This document shows, piece after piece, positions 7,458-14,035 of a DNA stretch of 25,924 nucleotides; within the stretch, counting starts at the first letter, position 1; every line of letters begins with the position of its first letter. The translations under genes were made by a program, and so were the position numbers. The notes beneath the pieces are model-generated. The model searched no databases, was not told the DNA's origin, and saw nothing but the letters and a program-made list of their open reading frames with translations. Origin of the DNA: CAYPZL01 sp964415045 (GTDB taxonomy: Bacteria; Planctomycetota; Phycisphaerae; Sedimentisphaerales; Anaerobacaceae); NCBI GenBank assembly GCA_964415045.1, contig CAYPZL010000066.1, forward strand, positions 1 through 25,924. The letters are read 5' to 3'.

Positions 7458-7721
7458 TTACAGCAGCACGACTTCGTCGATGTTCTTTTGCTCCTCCTGT
7501 TCCTGGTGTTGCTGCGGCGGTGAAGTCGGGAAACTTGAGTAGTCGCTCTTGGACTCTTGCTCCTTCTCTTGCTCTTCCTCGAACGGCGACCAGCGACTCT
7601 TGGCCTTGTTGACGATCTCGATCAGTCGGCCGATCACGGCCTCGGGAGTGTCGTCGAACGGATCGACCACAAAGCTCTTCAACTGCTCGTACAGCTCGTC
7701 AGATACCTTACAGGTCCTCAT
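7458..7721 (-). CDS. small SeqA-N-like (ribbon-helix-helix type) DNA-binding protein with acidic/Gln tail
   Basis: An 87-residue protein. Residues 4-40 (CKVSDELYEQL, DPFDDTPEAVIGRLIEIVNK) resemble the N-terminal oligomerisation / ribbon-helix-helix-like domain seen in SeqA and at the N-termini of many restriction- or nuclease-associated proteins, where a short beta strand precedes 'D-LY--L' and 'T-E-VI-RLL'. The second half is unusual: long runs of E, Q and K (EEEQEKEQESK, QQHQEQEEQK) and no second domain. It could be a small repressor or a DNA-binding adapter, or a remnant of a longer protein whose effector domain was replaced by low-complexity sequence. GAGGAGA 6-12 nt before the ATG at 7721 fixes the start. 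It appears monocistronic. Confidence 0.72.
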   Translation of the reverse strand: MRTCKVSDELYEQLKSFVVDPFDDTPEAVIGRLIEIVNKAKSRWSPFEEEQEKEQESKSDYSSFPTSPPQQHQEQEEQKNIDEVVLL

Positions 7722-7975
7722 GGGTCTTCTCCTCAAATATGTGTGTGCTACGGTTTCTTTCTCACGATGCCGATACACGTGCTCGGCACCCTGTAAAATA
7801 TAGAAACCAACCGGGGGGCAGGCCAAATCGCCGGCTGCATCGGTTTGTCCTGTCGCACGCGATTCGCCGCCTGCGTCCGGAAATGTGCGTCGGGCCGGTC
7901 GCGACGCGCGCGGTTTGTTTTGCACGCTTCGGATTCGCATACTTTACCAAGGGGCTCGGTCCACCTTGCCAAATT

Positions 7976-7995
7976 GCCCGGTTGCAAGACCGGGC
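7976..7995 (+). other. hairpin in the leader of the small membrane protein gene
   Basis: GCCCGGT and ACCGGGC form a perfect 7-bp stem with a 6-nt loop, 62 nt before the next start codon. The gap 7722-8056 holds no credible gene. A weak TTGCAC box near 7919 is the only promoter hint. Not a terminator, since no T-run follows. Confidence 0.4.
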
Positions 7996-8056
7996 TCCGG
8001 AGGCCTGTGACGGGGACCCCTGGAGAAGCCGTTTATGAGAAATGGGGAGAAAATGA

Positions 8057-8452
8057 ATGTCTCAGTCAAAAGACAGCAAAAAGGCCCGGTGCAAACGCAG
8101 TCTGGTTCTGGTGATGCTCGCCTGGGTGTTCATCGGTGGGCAGGCTCTGCTCGCGGCGGGCAGTGCGTACGATTACAGCGCCGGCCAGCAGCAGGCCGAA
8201 GAGGGGAGTATGCCGTGGGGATTGATGGCCCAGGGCGCCAACCGGATGCGGCTCGTGGCCATGCAGGCCCGGCCGGACGTCATCGGGGATGTTGCGATCT
8301 TTCTCGCGGTCGCTAACGTCCTGGGAATCGCCGCCCTGGCCTTTGGACTGGTCTCCTGGTCGCGGTCGCAGCACCGCAGCGGCAAGCTGACCATGGCGGT
8401 CGCCATCGCGGTCATCCTGGTCAATTCCCTCTTGAATTTGCCTCACGCCTAA
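8057..8452 (+). CDS. small membrane protein of unknown function
   Basis: The 131-residue product has a basic N-terminus (KDSKKARCKR), a first hydrophobic helix at about 15-34, a polar loop rich in A, Q and G (35-75), and two further hydrophobic helices at about 76-98 and 110-128. Three membrane spans are likely. GGGGAGA 6-12 nt before the ATG supports the start over the in-frame ATG at 8035. No family is recognised and neighbours give no hint; the upstream leader contains a hairpin. Confidence 0.65.
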   Translation: MSQSKDSKKARCKRSLVLVMLAWVFIGGQALLAAGSAYDYSAGQQQAEEGSMPWGLMAQGANRMRLVAMQARPDVIGDVAIFLAVANVLGIAALAFGLVSWSRSQHRSGKLTMAVAIAVILVNSLLNLPHA

Positions 8453-8923
8453 ACGCCGAGGTGGCACCAAATGCAGAGCGACGCCACGGCCTGGGCAACG
8501 TCCATCCGCTGGGCTGCCGGTTCGGCGCGGCTACGCCGGGATGCAGCGGTGAAGATGGTGGGCCGGGCTACACGCATATAGCCAAGCCTTCATCGTGCGC
8601 ATTCACGCCCGCCAGAGGGGATTCACAGTCCCCGGGAATAATCGACTTGTTGACATCCCCCGTGCGGCCTCAGCCCGCGTGTGGCTGCCTGCGGCTGTCG
8701 CCACTACCGGCTCAAATCCGAGCTTCCTCCCCAACGCCTCGTTGACCGACCGCACAGAAAATCTCGTCCCGCGACAAGATTTAGCGTAACACGGCCTCGA
8801 TTCTTTGGACATACAGGTATGGATGCCGAAGAAGAACCCGGAGCAGCCCGGGTCCGTGGCGGTGAAGGGCTGTGTGTCGCGACGCCGAGGCCGGCCGGGA
8901 CGCTGACGAAAGGCACGAGACCG
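8453..8923. other. gene-poor gap upstream of the propeller gene
   Basis: I see no credible protein gene here. A 27-codon basic frame at 8823-8906 lacks a ribosome binding site. A 6-bp hairpin (ACCCGG/CCGGGT) lies near 8837-8854. Open frames on both strands read as low-complexity, arginine/proline-rich translations typical of non-coding GC-rich DNA. Confidence 0.5.
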
Positions 8924-8952
8924 TTGTTTTTTCGGCCGTTCGACGGTATACT
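8924..8952 (+). promoter_or_regulatory. candidate sigma70-like promoter of the propeller gene
   Basis: TTGTTT and TATACT are separated by 17 bp, giving a leader of roughly 75 nt before the ATG at 9035. Confidence 0.55.
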
Positions 8953-9034
8953 GATACATGCGTATGCGACTGCATGTCGGCAAAAGTACGACAAGGAGTC
9001 GAGACAGCGGAACTCAAATGACAGGGAGAGTGCC

Positions 9035-10354
9035 ATGAAAGCGAAACCACCTCTTCTCATCGTATCGTTCGCGCTCGTTGCGATCCTGGCGACGGCAGGG
9101 CCGCTTCTTTGCGGCCAGCCCAACGAGATCGGGTCCGGCTGGGCGACGTGGGTATCGCTCGGCGGCGATTTTCGGCGGAGCGGCCTCAGTCAGGACGCCG
9201 GACCCGCGCCCAATTGCGTCAAGTGGACCTTCGAGACGGGCGGCTCCGTCGTGGGCAGCGTCACGGTCGGGGCCGAGAATCAGATCCACGTCGCCTGCGA
9301 GGACGGCAAGCTCTACACCCTCGATACGGAGGGAGCGAGCCTCTGGGTGCTCGATGTCAATGCGCCGCTCGTTAGCGCGCCCAGTATTGGGCCGGACGGC
9401 GGCCTGTATGTCGGCGCTCGGGATGGCAGCCTTTATGCTACCGATTCGCAGGGCGCGTTGCGCTGGACGTACGATACCGGCGACGCCATCTACTCGTCTC
9501 CCGCCATCGCGCCGAGCGGCGAGGTGTACGTGGCATCCACGGACGGGACGCTCTATGCCCTGGATCGGGACGGCGCCGAACTCTGGCAATTCACCACGCA
9601 TGGCCCCGGCGTCCTGCCGGCGGGATGCATTTTCGCCTCGCCGGCAATCGGCGCCGACGGCACCGTGTACATCGCCGGACTGTACGATCCCAACCTCTAC
9701 GCCCTCGATCCGACTGATGGAAGCGTCAAATGGGCCTGCCGTTTCCCTCCGGCGCAGGTCGGCGACGAGGAGGGCTGGCCTTTCGTTTCGCCGGTGGTGG
9801 CCGAAGACGGGACGATCTACCAGACACTGCTCTACGACAGGCACCTCTACGCGATCGATTCCAACGACGGCGCGGTCCTCTGGCGTACCGACCTGCTCGA
9901 CCCGAACTCAGGTCTGTTTGATGCCAACGACACCGAGCAGTACGCCGACGCTGACGGCTGGTCCGAGCCGGTCCTCGGCCCGGACGGGACCATCTACGTC
10001 AGCCTCGATGATCCGTTTCTCCGCGCCGTCGGTCCGGACGGCAATCTCAAGTGGGCCACGCGGCTGGGCGAGGTCGGGGGATTCACGCTCACCGTCGACC
10101 GAGAAGGCTGGGTCTACGCCACCGGCGATGACGGGCACGTCTATGTGGTGGATTCCACCGGTCTGGAAATCGGCCGCATCGAGACCGGTGGCTGGCCCGC
10201 CTTTCCCGTCCTCGCCGCCGAGGGCCTGCTGATCGTCGCCGATTCGCAAGACTACTCCAGCCTCAACACGGACGCCAAGAACGCCGTGTATGCCGTCTCG
10301 TCGGAATGTCCCGATGCTCCCGGCGCGGGCGACGAAGAGTCTCCGTCTCCCTGA
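9035..10354 (+). CDS. secreted PQQ-type (seven-bladed) beta-propeller protein
   Basis: A 439-residue protein with a Sec signal peptide (residues 1-28). Seven blades are visible by the recurring pattern LYAxD-x2-G-x3-W, for example KLYTLDTEGASLWVLD, SLYATDSQGALRWTYD, TLYALDRDGAELWQFT, NLYALD, HLYAID, FLRAVGPDG and HVYVVD. This is the quinoprotein/BamB-like propeller fold. The pattern DG-x-L/I-YV between blades is shared by many planctomycete exported propellers, which usually act as binding or scaffolding modules, not as dehydrogenases. No catalytic residues or haem motif are seen. AGGGAGAG before the ATG at 9035 fixes the start. The pseudopilin genes begin 52 nt downstream and may be co-transcribed, which hints at a shared role at the cell surface; that is inference. 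Confidence 0.88.
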   Translation: MKAKPPLLIVSFALVAILATAGPLLCGQPNEIGSGWATWVSLGGDFRRSGLSQDAGPAPNCVKWTFETGGSVVGSVTVGAENQIHVACEDGKLYTLDTEGASLWVLDVNAPLVSAPSIGPDGGLYVGARDGSLYATDSQGALRWTYDTGDAIYSSPAIAPSGEVYVASTDGTLYALDRDGAELWQFTTHGPGVLPAGCIFASPAIGADGTVYIAGLYDPNLYALDPTDGSVKWACRFPPAQVGDEEGWPFVSPVVAEDGTIYQTLLYDRHLYAIDSNDGAVLWRTDLLDPNSGLFDANDTEQYADADGWSEPVLGPDGTIYVSLDDPFLRAVGPDGNLKWATRLGEVGGFTLTVDREGWVYATGDDGHVYVVDSTGLEIGRIETGGWPAFPVLAAEGLLIVADSQDYSSLNTDAKNAVYAVSSECPDAPGAGDEESPSP

Positions 10355-10406
10355 CCAGATCTCAGCGGAGGCATCCGGGATCGAGTCAATTTGGAGGAAC
10401 CGCGTC

Positions 10407-10631
10407 ATGCTACGCAAAAGGCCGGTCAGAAAAGCTGACATCGCCGTAATCCTGGTTTCAGTGGCTTTCGTTCTGACGAATCTCGCCGCCGTTGGCACAT
10501 CCGGCCGGGAACGCGCCAAGCGGACCGTCTGCCTCTCCAACCCCAGCGCGGCCTCGCTGCGCTCGGCCGCAACCAAAAACTCCGTTTCTAAGCCTTATCG
10601 TAACTACTGCAACGACAGGAGGTTACATTGA
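10407..10631 (+). pseudogene. 5' fragment of an interrupted pseudopilin-like gene
   Basis: The frame starts after TTGGAGG at a well-placed ATG and encodes a basic N-terminus (MLRKRPVRKAD), one hydrophobic helix (IAVILVSVAFVLTNLAAVG) and then GRERAKRTVCLSN. In the tandem paralogue at 11459 the equivalent stretch AKALVCQSN continues as LRRWG. Here the sequence turns after CLSN (10541) into PSAASLRSAATKN and stops at 10629-10631. The expected continuation, LMSAWIVYADQNDGKIVNG, resumes in the same frame at 10689. The gene has therefore been split by about 147 nt. Unlike canonical pseudopilins there is no GFTLIE cleavage motif. Confidence 0.75.
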
Positions 10632-10688
10632 TTTACGTCGAATCTTTGTCAAAAACTTAACGATGTTTGAGGTTAGTAGTATAGAGAA
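10542..10688. other. about 147-nt insertion splitting the first pseudopilin gene
   Basis: Sequence between host codons AAC (Asn) and CTG (Leu) that has no counterpart in the two downstream paralogues, which have only an LRR/LRQ tripeptide there. It begins GC-rich with a hairpin (GCGGCC with GGCCGC, 10549-10571) and becomes AT-rich, with a second small hairpin GTAAC/GTTAC (about 10600-10626) and an AGGAGG. It contains an in-frame TGA. No terminal inverted repeat, target duplication or coding sequence is visible, so I cannot name an element. A small non-autonomous element, a rearrangement or an assembly artefact are all possible. Confidence 0.5.
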
Positions 10689-10691
10689 CTG

Positions 10692-11441
10692 ATGTCGGCC
10701 TGGATCGTGTACGCCGACCAAAATGACGGCAAGATCGTCAATGGGGCCGGTGGCTTTCATTATCTCAGCCATGGCGGCCACACAAGCAATGGGAAGTCCA
10801 GCGGTATTGTGGAAAGAGCCTGGGTAGGCAGGGGCTGGGGGAACAATTGGAACAACCCAAGCGTGGCCGATACCGGCCTGGACGAGCAAATGAAGGGCAC
10901 GGCCATTCGCGAAGGCGCGTTGTGGCCCTTGGTCGAAAAAGAGGCGTGCTACAAGTGCCCTGTTGCAAGACGCCATGAGTTCATTACGTACTCCATCGTG
11001 GACGCCATGAATGGGATGTACCGTGCAGGTACCACCAGCAGCATGGTCGGCGGTCATCCGGGTGCCGTCGGTGCCCGGATCGGCGACACGGTCCTCTGGA
11101 TCAAAAGCACGAGCGAAATCATCGCTCCTCCGGCGGCGCAGCGAATGGTGTTCATCGACGAGGGCGCGCTGACGCCGGACAGCTTCGGCGTGCACTACCT
11201 CCATAATTCCTGGTGGGACGATCCCCCGGTGCGCCACAGTGACGGCGCGACGGTGTCCTGGGCCGACGGGCACGCCAGCCATCTCAAGTGGAAGGCCGTA
11301 GAGACGATTGAGTTCGGTAGAGCCACCGAGGATTACTACGGCGGTGGCGGTTTTTCGCCACAAACCGAGGAAGGCATCAAAGACCTGGAGGATTTCAGAC
11401 GCGCCGTCTGGGGGCGGTTGCGGAATGATCCTTCGCCATAG
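10692..11441 (+). CDS. H-X9-DG pseudopilin-like protein, 3' part of an interrupted gene
   Basis: A 249-residue frame that opens with MSAWIVYADQNDGKIVNG, the region directly after the N-terminal helix in type II secretion / pseudopilin-like proteins of Planctomycetes. The H-X9-DG signature (H-SDGATVSWA-DG) sits near residues 182-193, followed by HASHLKWK. Two cysteines (CYKCP) lie mid-protein. The natural 5' part is at 10407-10541 and in the same reading frame. On its own this piece lacks a membrane anchor, and its ATG has only a poor AGAG upstream, so it is probably not functional unless the insertion is bypassed. The next paralogue starts 17 nt after the stop. Confidence 0.8.
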   Translation: MSAWIVYADQNDGKIVNGAGGFHYLSHGGHTSNGKSSGIVERAWVGRGWGNNWNNPSVADTGLDEQMKGTAIREGALWPLVEKEACYKCPVARRHEFITYSIVDAMNGMYRAGTTSSMVGGHPGAVGARIGDTVLWIKSTSEIIAPPAAQRMVFIDEGALTPDSFGVHYLHNSWWDDPPVRHSDGATVSWADGHASHLKWKAVETIEFGRATEDYYGGGGFSPQTEEGIKDLEDFRRAVWGRLRNDPSP

Positions 11442-11458
11442 CGAATTGGGAGAGAATC

Positions 11459-12283
11459 ATGGACAGGAGAATCTGGTACGGGCATCTTCGGCATGCGTTT
11501 CTTGTGGTGTTCTGCGTCTGCTTGTTGCTCTCGACCCTGGGGGCCGTGGGCCAGGGCGGACGGAGGCGCGCTAAGGCACTCGTCTGCCAGTCCAACCTGC
11601 GCCGGTGGGGCGGCATCTTCCAGGGGTACGTCGAGCGCAATGATGGCTGGCTCTTCAGCGGGGCCCCCGGGACGCCGGGATACTGGTGGCCAAGGGAACT
11701 CGACGACGAGGACAAGGATTGGAAGCGAATGCGCATCTGGTTCTGCCCCGAGGCGACCAGACCCGTCGTTGGAGAAGATGGAACCGCGGCCCCCACGTTT
11801 AGCATCTTCAGTGCCTGGGGTATCTTCCGCGGAACGCAACTGGGGCCCAACGGGATCGCGGGCAGCTATGGTCTCAATGGGTACTGTATCACCCCAGCGG
11901 GCAGCCCCCCGCCACGCATGTACGAGGGCGGCGTGCCTACCTCGGAAGGTTGGCAGGACCTGCGGGACGTGCCGAACGCGGAGCAGGTGCCGCTGTTCGT
12001 TGATGCGCTTCGCTTCGATCTATGGCCGCGGTTCACGGATGCACCATCCGTAAACCCATTGGCAGCTTGGAGTGGCAACAACATGACCCGCTGCTGCATC
12101 AATCGCCACAATGGGGTGGTAAGCTGCCTCTTTGTGGATGGTTCGGTGCGGCGGATCGGCTTGAAGGAACTCTGGACGTTGAAGTGGCACCGCCGCTACA
12201 TCACGGAAGGTCCGTGGACGAAGGCTGGCGGGGCGATGGCCAGCGATTGGCCCCAGTGGATGAGGGGATTCAAGGACTACTAA
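11459..12283 (+). CDS. pseudopilin-like H-X9-DG protein without prepilin cleavage motif
   Basis: A 274-residue protein. The N-terminus (MDRRIWYGHLRH, then AFLVVFCVCLLLSTLGAVG) is a signal-anchor helix but has no G-F-T-L-I-E prepilin peptidase site. It continues RRRAKALVCQSNLRRWGGIF, the usual start of the exported domain. The H-X9-DG signature is intact (H-NGVVSCLFV-DG, about residues 222-233). The C-terminus GLKELWTLKWH and SDWPQWMRGFKDY is almost identical to that of the next gene, so the two are tandem duplicates. GGGAGAGA before the ATG fixes the start. Such proteins are normally linked to type II secretion or pilus-like machines; without the cleavage site this one may stay as a membrane-anchored envelope protein. 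Family is sure, role uncertain. Confidence 0.85.
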   Translation: MDRRIWYGHLRHAFLVVFCVCLLLSTLGAVGQGGRRRAKALVCQSNLRRWGGIFQGYVERNDGWLFSGAPGTPGYWWPRELDDEDKDWKRMRIWFCPEATRPVVGEDGTAAPTFSIFSAWGIFRGTQLGPNGIAGSYGLNGYCITPAGSPPPRMYEGGVPTSEGWQDLRDVPNAEQVPLFVDALRFDLWPRFTDAPSVNPLAAWSGNNMTRCCINRHNGVVSCLFVDGSVRRIGLKELWTLKWHRRYITEGPWTKAGGAMASDWPQWMRGFKDY

Positions 12284-12291
12284 ATCGGAGC

Positions 12292-12320
12292 TTGCATCCG
12301 GGGCCCCGGCAGTGTATGAT
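12292..12320 (+). promoter_or_regulatory. strong promoter with a palindrome in its spacer
   Basis: TTGCAT and TATGAT are separated by 17 bp. The spacer contains a perfect 12-bp palindrome, CCGGGGCCCCGG (12298-12309). A protein bound there would block RNA polymerase, so a repressor operator is likely. It lies about 60 bp upstream of the canonical pseudopilin gene. Confidence 0.6.
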
Positions 12321-12381
12321 GGTACCCGCATGGCTCGCCGTCTTTGAGCTTGGTTTCGGTCGTATTGTCAAGGGGACCGCG

Positions 12382-13167
12382 ATGTACAAGGAACGAGGGT
12401 TTACGTTGATCGAGTTGCTGGTGGTGGTGGCCATTATCGCTTTGCTGATGGCGATCCTGATGCCCAGTCTCCAGCGTGTCAAGAAGCAGGCGCAGGCCGT
12501 AAGCTGCATGTCCAACCTCAGGCAATGGGGCCTCATCTGGTATTTCTACACGGAAGACAGCGAGGGCAAGTTCAACATCGGCGCCTACAACGGCAACGCG
12601 GCGGCCAACGACTGGCCCGTCGTGTTGCTGCCCTATTACAAGGACAAGGGCAAGCTGGCGCTGTGCCCGTCGGCCACTCTGCCCCTGGCGACGGGCGGGC
12701 GGTTCGAACAGCGGGCCTGGAACTGGGACCAGCAGGGGTGGGGCGCCATCCGGGACAAGGACCCGGAAATCAAGGATCGGGGCAGCTACGGCCAGGACGA
12801 GTGGCTCTGCAATCGCACCGGCGACAACTACTGGCGCGAAACCACCAAGATCAAGGACCCGGACAACGTGCCGCTGTTCTTCGACTGCGCCTATCTCGAT
12901 GCGTTCCCCAATCACACCTCGCCTCCGCCGGCGATCAAGGGACAGCCGGATACCTCCAGCGAGATGAACCTGCTTTGTATCGACCGCCATTCCGGGTACG
13001 TTAACTATGTATTCGCAGACTTCAATACGGTCCGAAAGGTGGGGCTCAAGGAGCTCTGGACGTTGAAGTGGCACCAGAATTTCGACATCACCGGCCACTG
13101 GACCACGGTCGGCGGCGTCCAGCCGTCCGACTGGCCCCAGTGGATGCGGTCGTACAAGGACTTTTGA
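12382..13167 (+). CDS. canonical type II secretion pseudopilin (GFTLIELL)
   Basis: A 261-residue protein with the textbook type IV prepilin N-terminus: short basic leader, G-F-T-L-I-E-L-L (residues 6-13) and a hydrophobic helix VVVAIIALLMAILMPSL. Prepilin peptidase should cut after Gly6 and methylate Phe7. The exported part begins with QAVSCMSNLRQWGL and ends with GLKELWTLKWH and SDWPQWMRSYKDF, closely matching the preceding gene. The H-X9-DG signature is altered: H-SGYVNYVFA is followed by DF where DG is expected. GGGGA lies 7 nt before the ATG. It has its own promoter (12292-12320), so it can be expressed apart from the two genes before it. It is the only one of the three paralogues that could enter a pilus-like fibre by the standard route. 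Confidence 0.92.
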   Translation: MYKERGFTLIELLVVVAIIALLMAILMPSLQRVKKQAQAVSCMSNLRQWGLIWYFYTEDSEGKFNIGAYNGNAAANDWPVVLLPYYKDKGKLALCPSATLPLATGGRFEQRAWNWDQQGWGAIRDKDPEIKDRGSYGQDEWLCNRTGDNYWRETTKIKDPDNVPLFFDCAYLDAFPNHTSPPPAIKGQPDTSSEMNLLCIDRHSGYVNYVFADFNTVRKVGLKELWTLKWHQNFDITGHWTTVGGVQPSDWPQWMRSYKDF

Positions 13168-13268
13168 ATATTCAGAAGGTCTGTCCCGGCTCACCTTCAT
13201 GACGGTGGCGATCCCGTTGGCGCCCGCGCGGGCCCGCTCCTGTCGGAGTATGTTGAAACCTCTTGCCG

Positions 13269-13538
13269 ATGAAACGTGCGATCAAAACAAGCGTGGGTGT
13301 TGTTCTGATCGCTATTGGCTTTCTGGCTTTGATTACTCCGTTGTCCCCGGGCTCGTGGCTGATCCTGGTCGGGCTTGAGGTGCTGGGCCTGAGGATTCTG
13401 CTGGAGCGCAGACTCCGTCTCTTCGCCGCGTCCCGGCCGAACACGTTCTCGGCCAGAATCATCCACAAAATCCTCAGGGTCAAGGATCGCCAACCGGAAT
13501 TAAAGAAACCGGACAAGTCCGAACCGGGCGATTCGTAG
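13269..13538 (+). CDS. small PGPGW-like membrane protein
   Basis: The 89-residue product has two hydrophobic segments (about residues 7-22 and 27-43) joined by PLSPGSW, a variant of the PGPGW signature of a family of small bacterial membrane proteins of unknown function. The C-terminal half is basic and polar and ends in a charged tail (KKPDKSEPGDS). No good ribosome binding site precedes the ATG; an alternative TTG lies two codons upstream. It is about 100 nt downstream of the pseudopilin gene and may be an independent unit. Family assignment is moderate. Confidence 0.65.
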   Translation: MKRAIKTSVGVVLIAIGFLALITPLSPGSWLILVGLEVLGLRILLERRLRLFAASRPNTFSARIIHKILRVKDRQPELKKPDKSEPGDS

Positions 13539-13638
13539 CCGTCGCATCGGCTCCGTCCCTTTGTTTTCAATCGCTGTATCTGCGTCGCGAAACGATCGTT
13601 CCGCGGGCAAAATCAGTCCGGTAAAAGCGCAGATTTTC

Positions 13639-13668
13639 TTGACACGCCCTTGCGTTTTTTGCTATATT
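13639..13668 (+). promoter_or_regulatory. strong sigma70-like promoter
   Basis: A perfect -35 (TTGACA) and a near-perfect -10 (TATATT) are separated by 18 bp. It drives the long leader and the 990-residue secreted protein; the leader is about 360 nt. Confidence 0.75.
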
Positions 13669-13845
13669 GAAGGTGTCAGAATTGGGGGTTTTTGTGCTTC
13701 GAGCCGTTCTTCGAATGCAGGCGTGCCGGACACGGCTGCCACGCAACGTTGGGGACGATTCGTTGGGCTCGAAGACGCAGCAATGGATGTGCGACGCATC
13801 GATGAGAAGGCTCATTTGCGAGCATACGGAAAGAAGGAGGTGGTC

Positions 13846-13890
13846 ATGGATTTGAACGTTTGCATTTCAATCGGGGACAACTCTCCGTAG
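13846..13890 (+). CDS. possible 14-residue leader peptide
   Basis: MDLNVCISIGDNSP starts at an ATG 5 nt after AAGGAGGTGG, one of the best Shine-Dalgarno sequences in the window. A 7-bp hairpin follows 8 nt after its stop. Located in the long leader of the secreted modular protein. Coding status is unproven; no homology is expected at this size. Confidence 0.35.
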   Translation: MDLNVCISIGDNSP

Positions 13891-13898
13891 CACGAGAC

Positions 13899-13919
13899 GC
13901 TTCCGCCCTGCACGGAAGC
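13899..13919 (+). other. leader hairpin after the mini-ORF
   Basis: GCTTCCG and CGGAAGC make a perfect 7-bp stem with a 7-nt loop between the two mini-ORFs. There is no T-run, so if it acts it would be as a structural or translational element. Confidence 0.4.
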
Positions 13920-13959
13920 CGTTCCAGACAGGTGGTGAGAGCGCACTAAGGAGGACATA

Positions 13960-14025
13960 GTGCCTGTTGAGGACGGTGCGCCTTCTCGCAACGCGAGACC
14001 GGCGCGATGCGTTAACTTCGTGTAG
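13960..14025 (+). CDS. possible second leader peptide (21 residues)
   Basis: A GTG-started frame with AAGGAGG 6 nt upstream runs 21 codons and ends at a TAG whose last base begins the GGAGA ribosome binding site of the large gene at 14036. This layout would allow translational coupling. It contains a small hairpin (CTCG/CGAG, near 13984-13996). Coding status is unproven. Confidence 0.3.
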   Translation: MPVEDGAPSRNARPARCVNFV

Positions 14026-14035
14026 GAGACATATC

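Noticed and set aside
8823..8906. 27-codon basic frame ending in RRRGRPGR
   Set aside because: No ribosome binding site, no conservation evidence, and it overlaps a simple hairpin; more likely chance.
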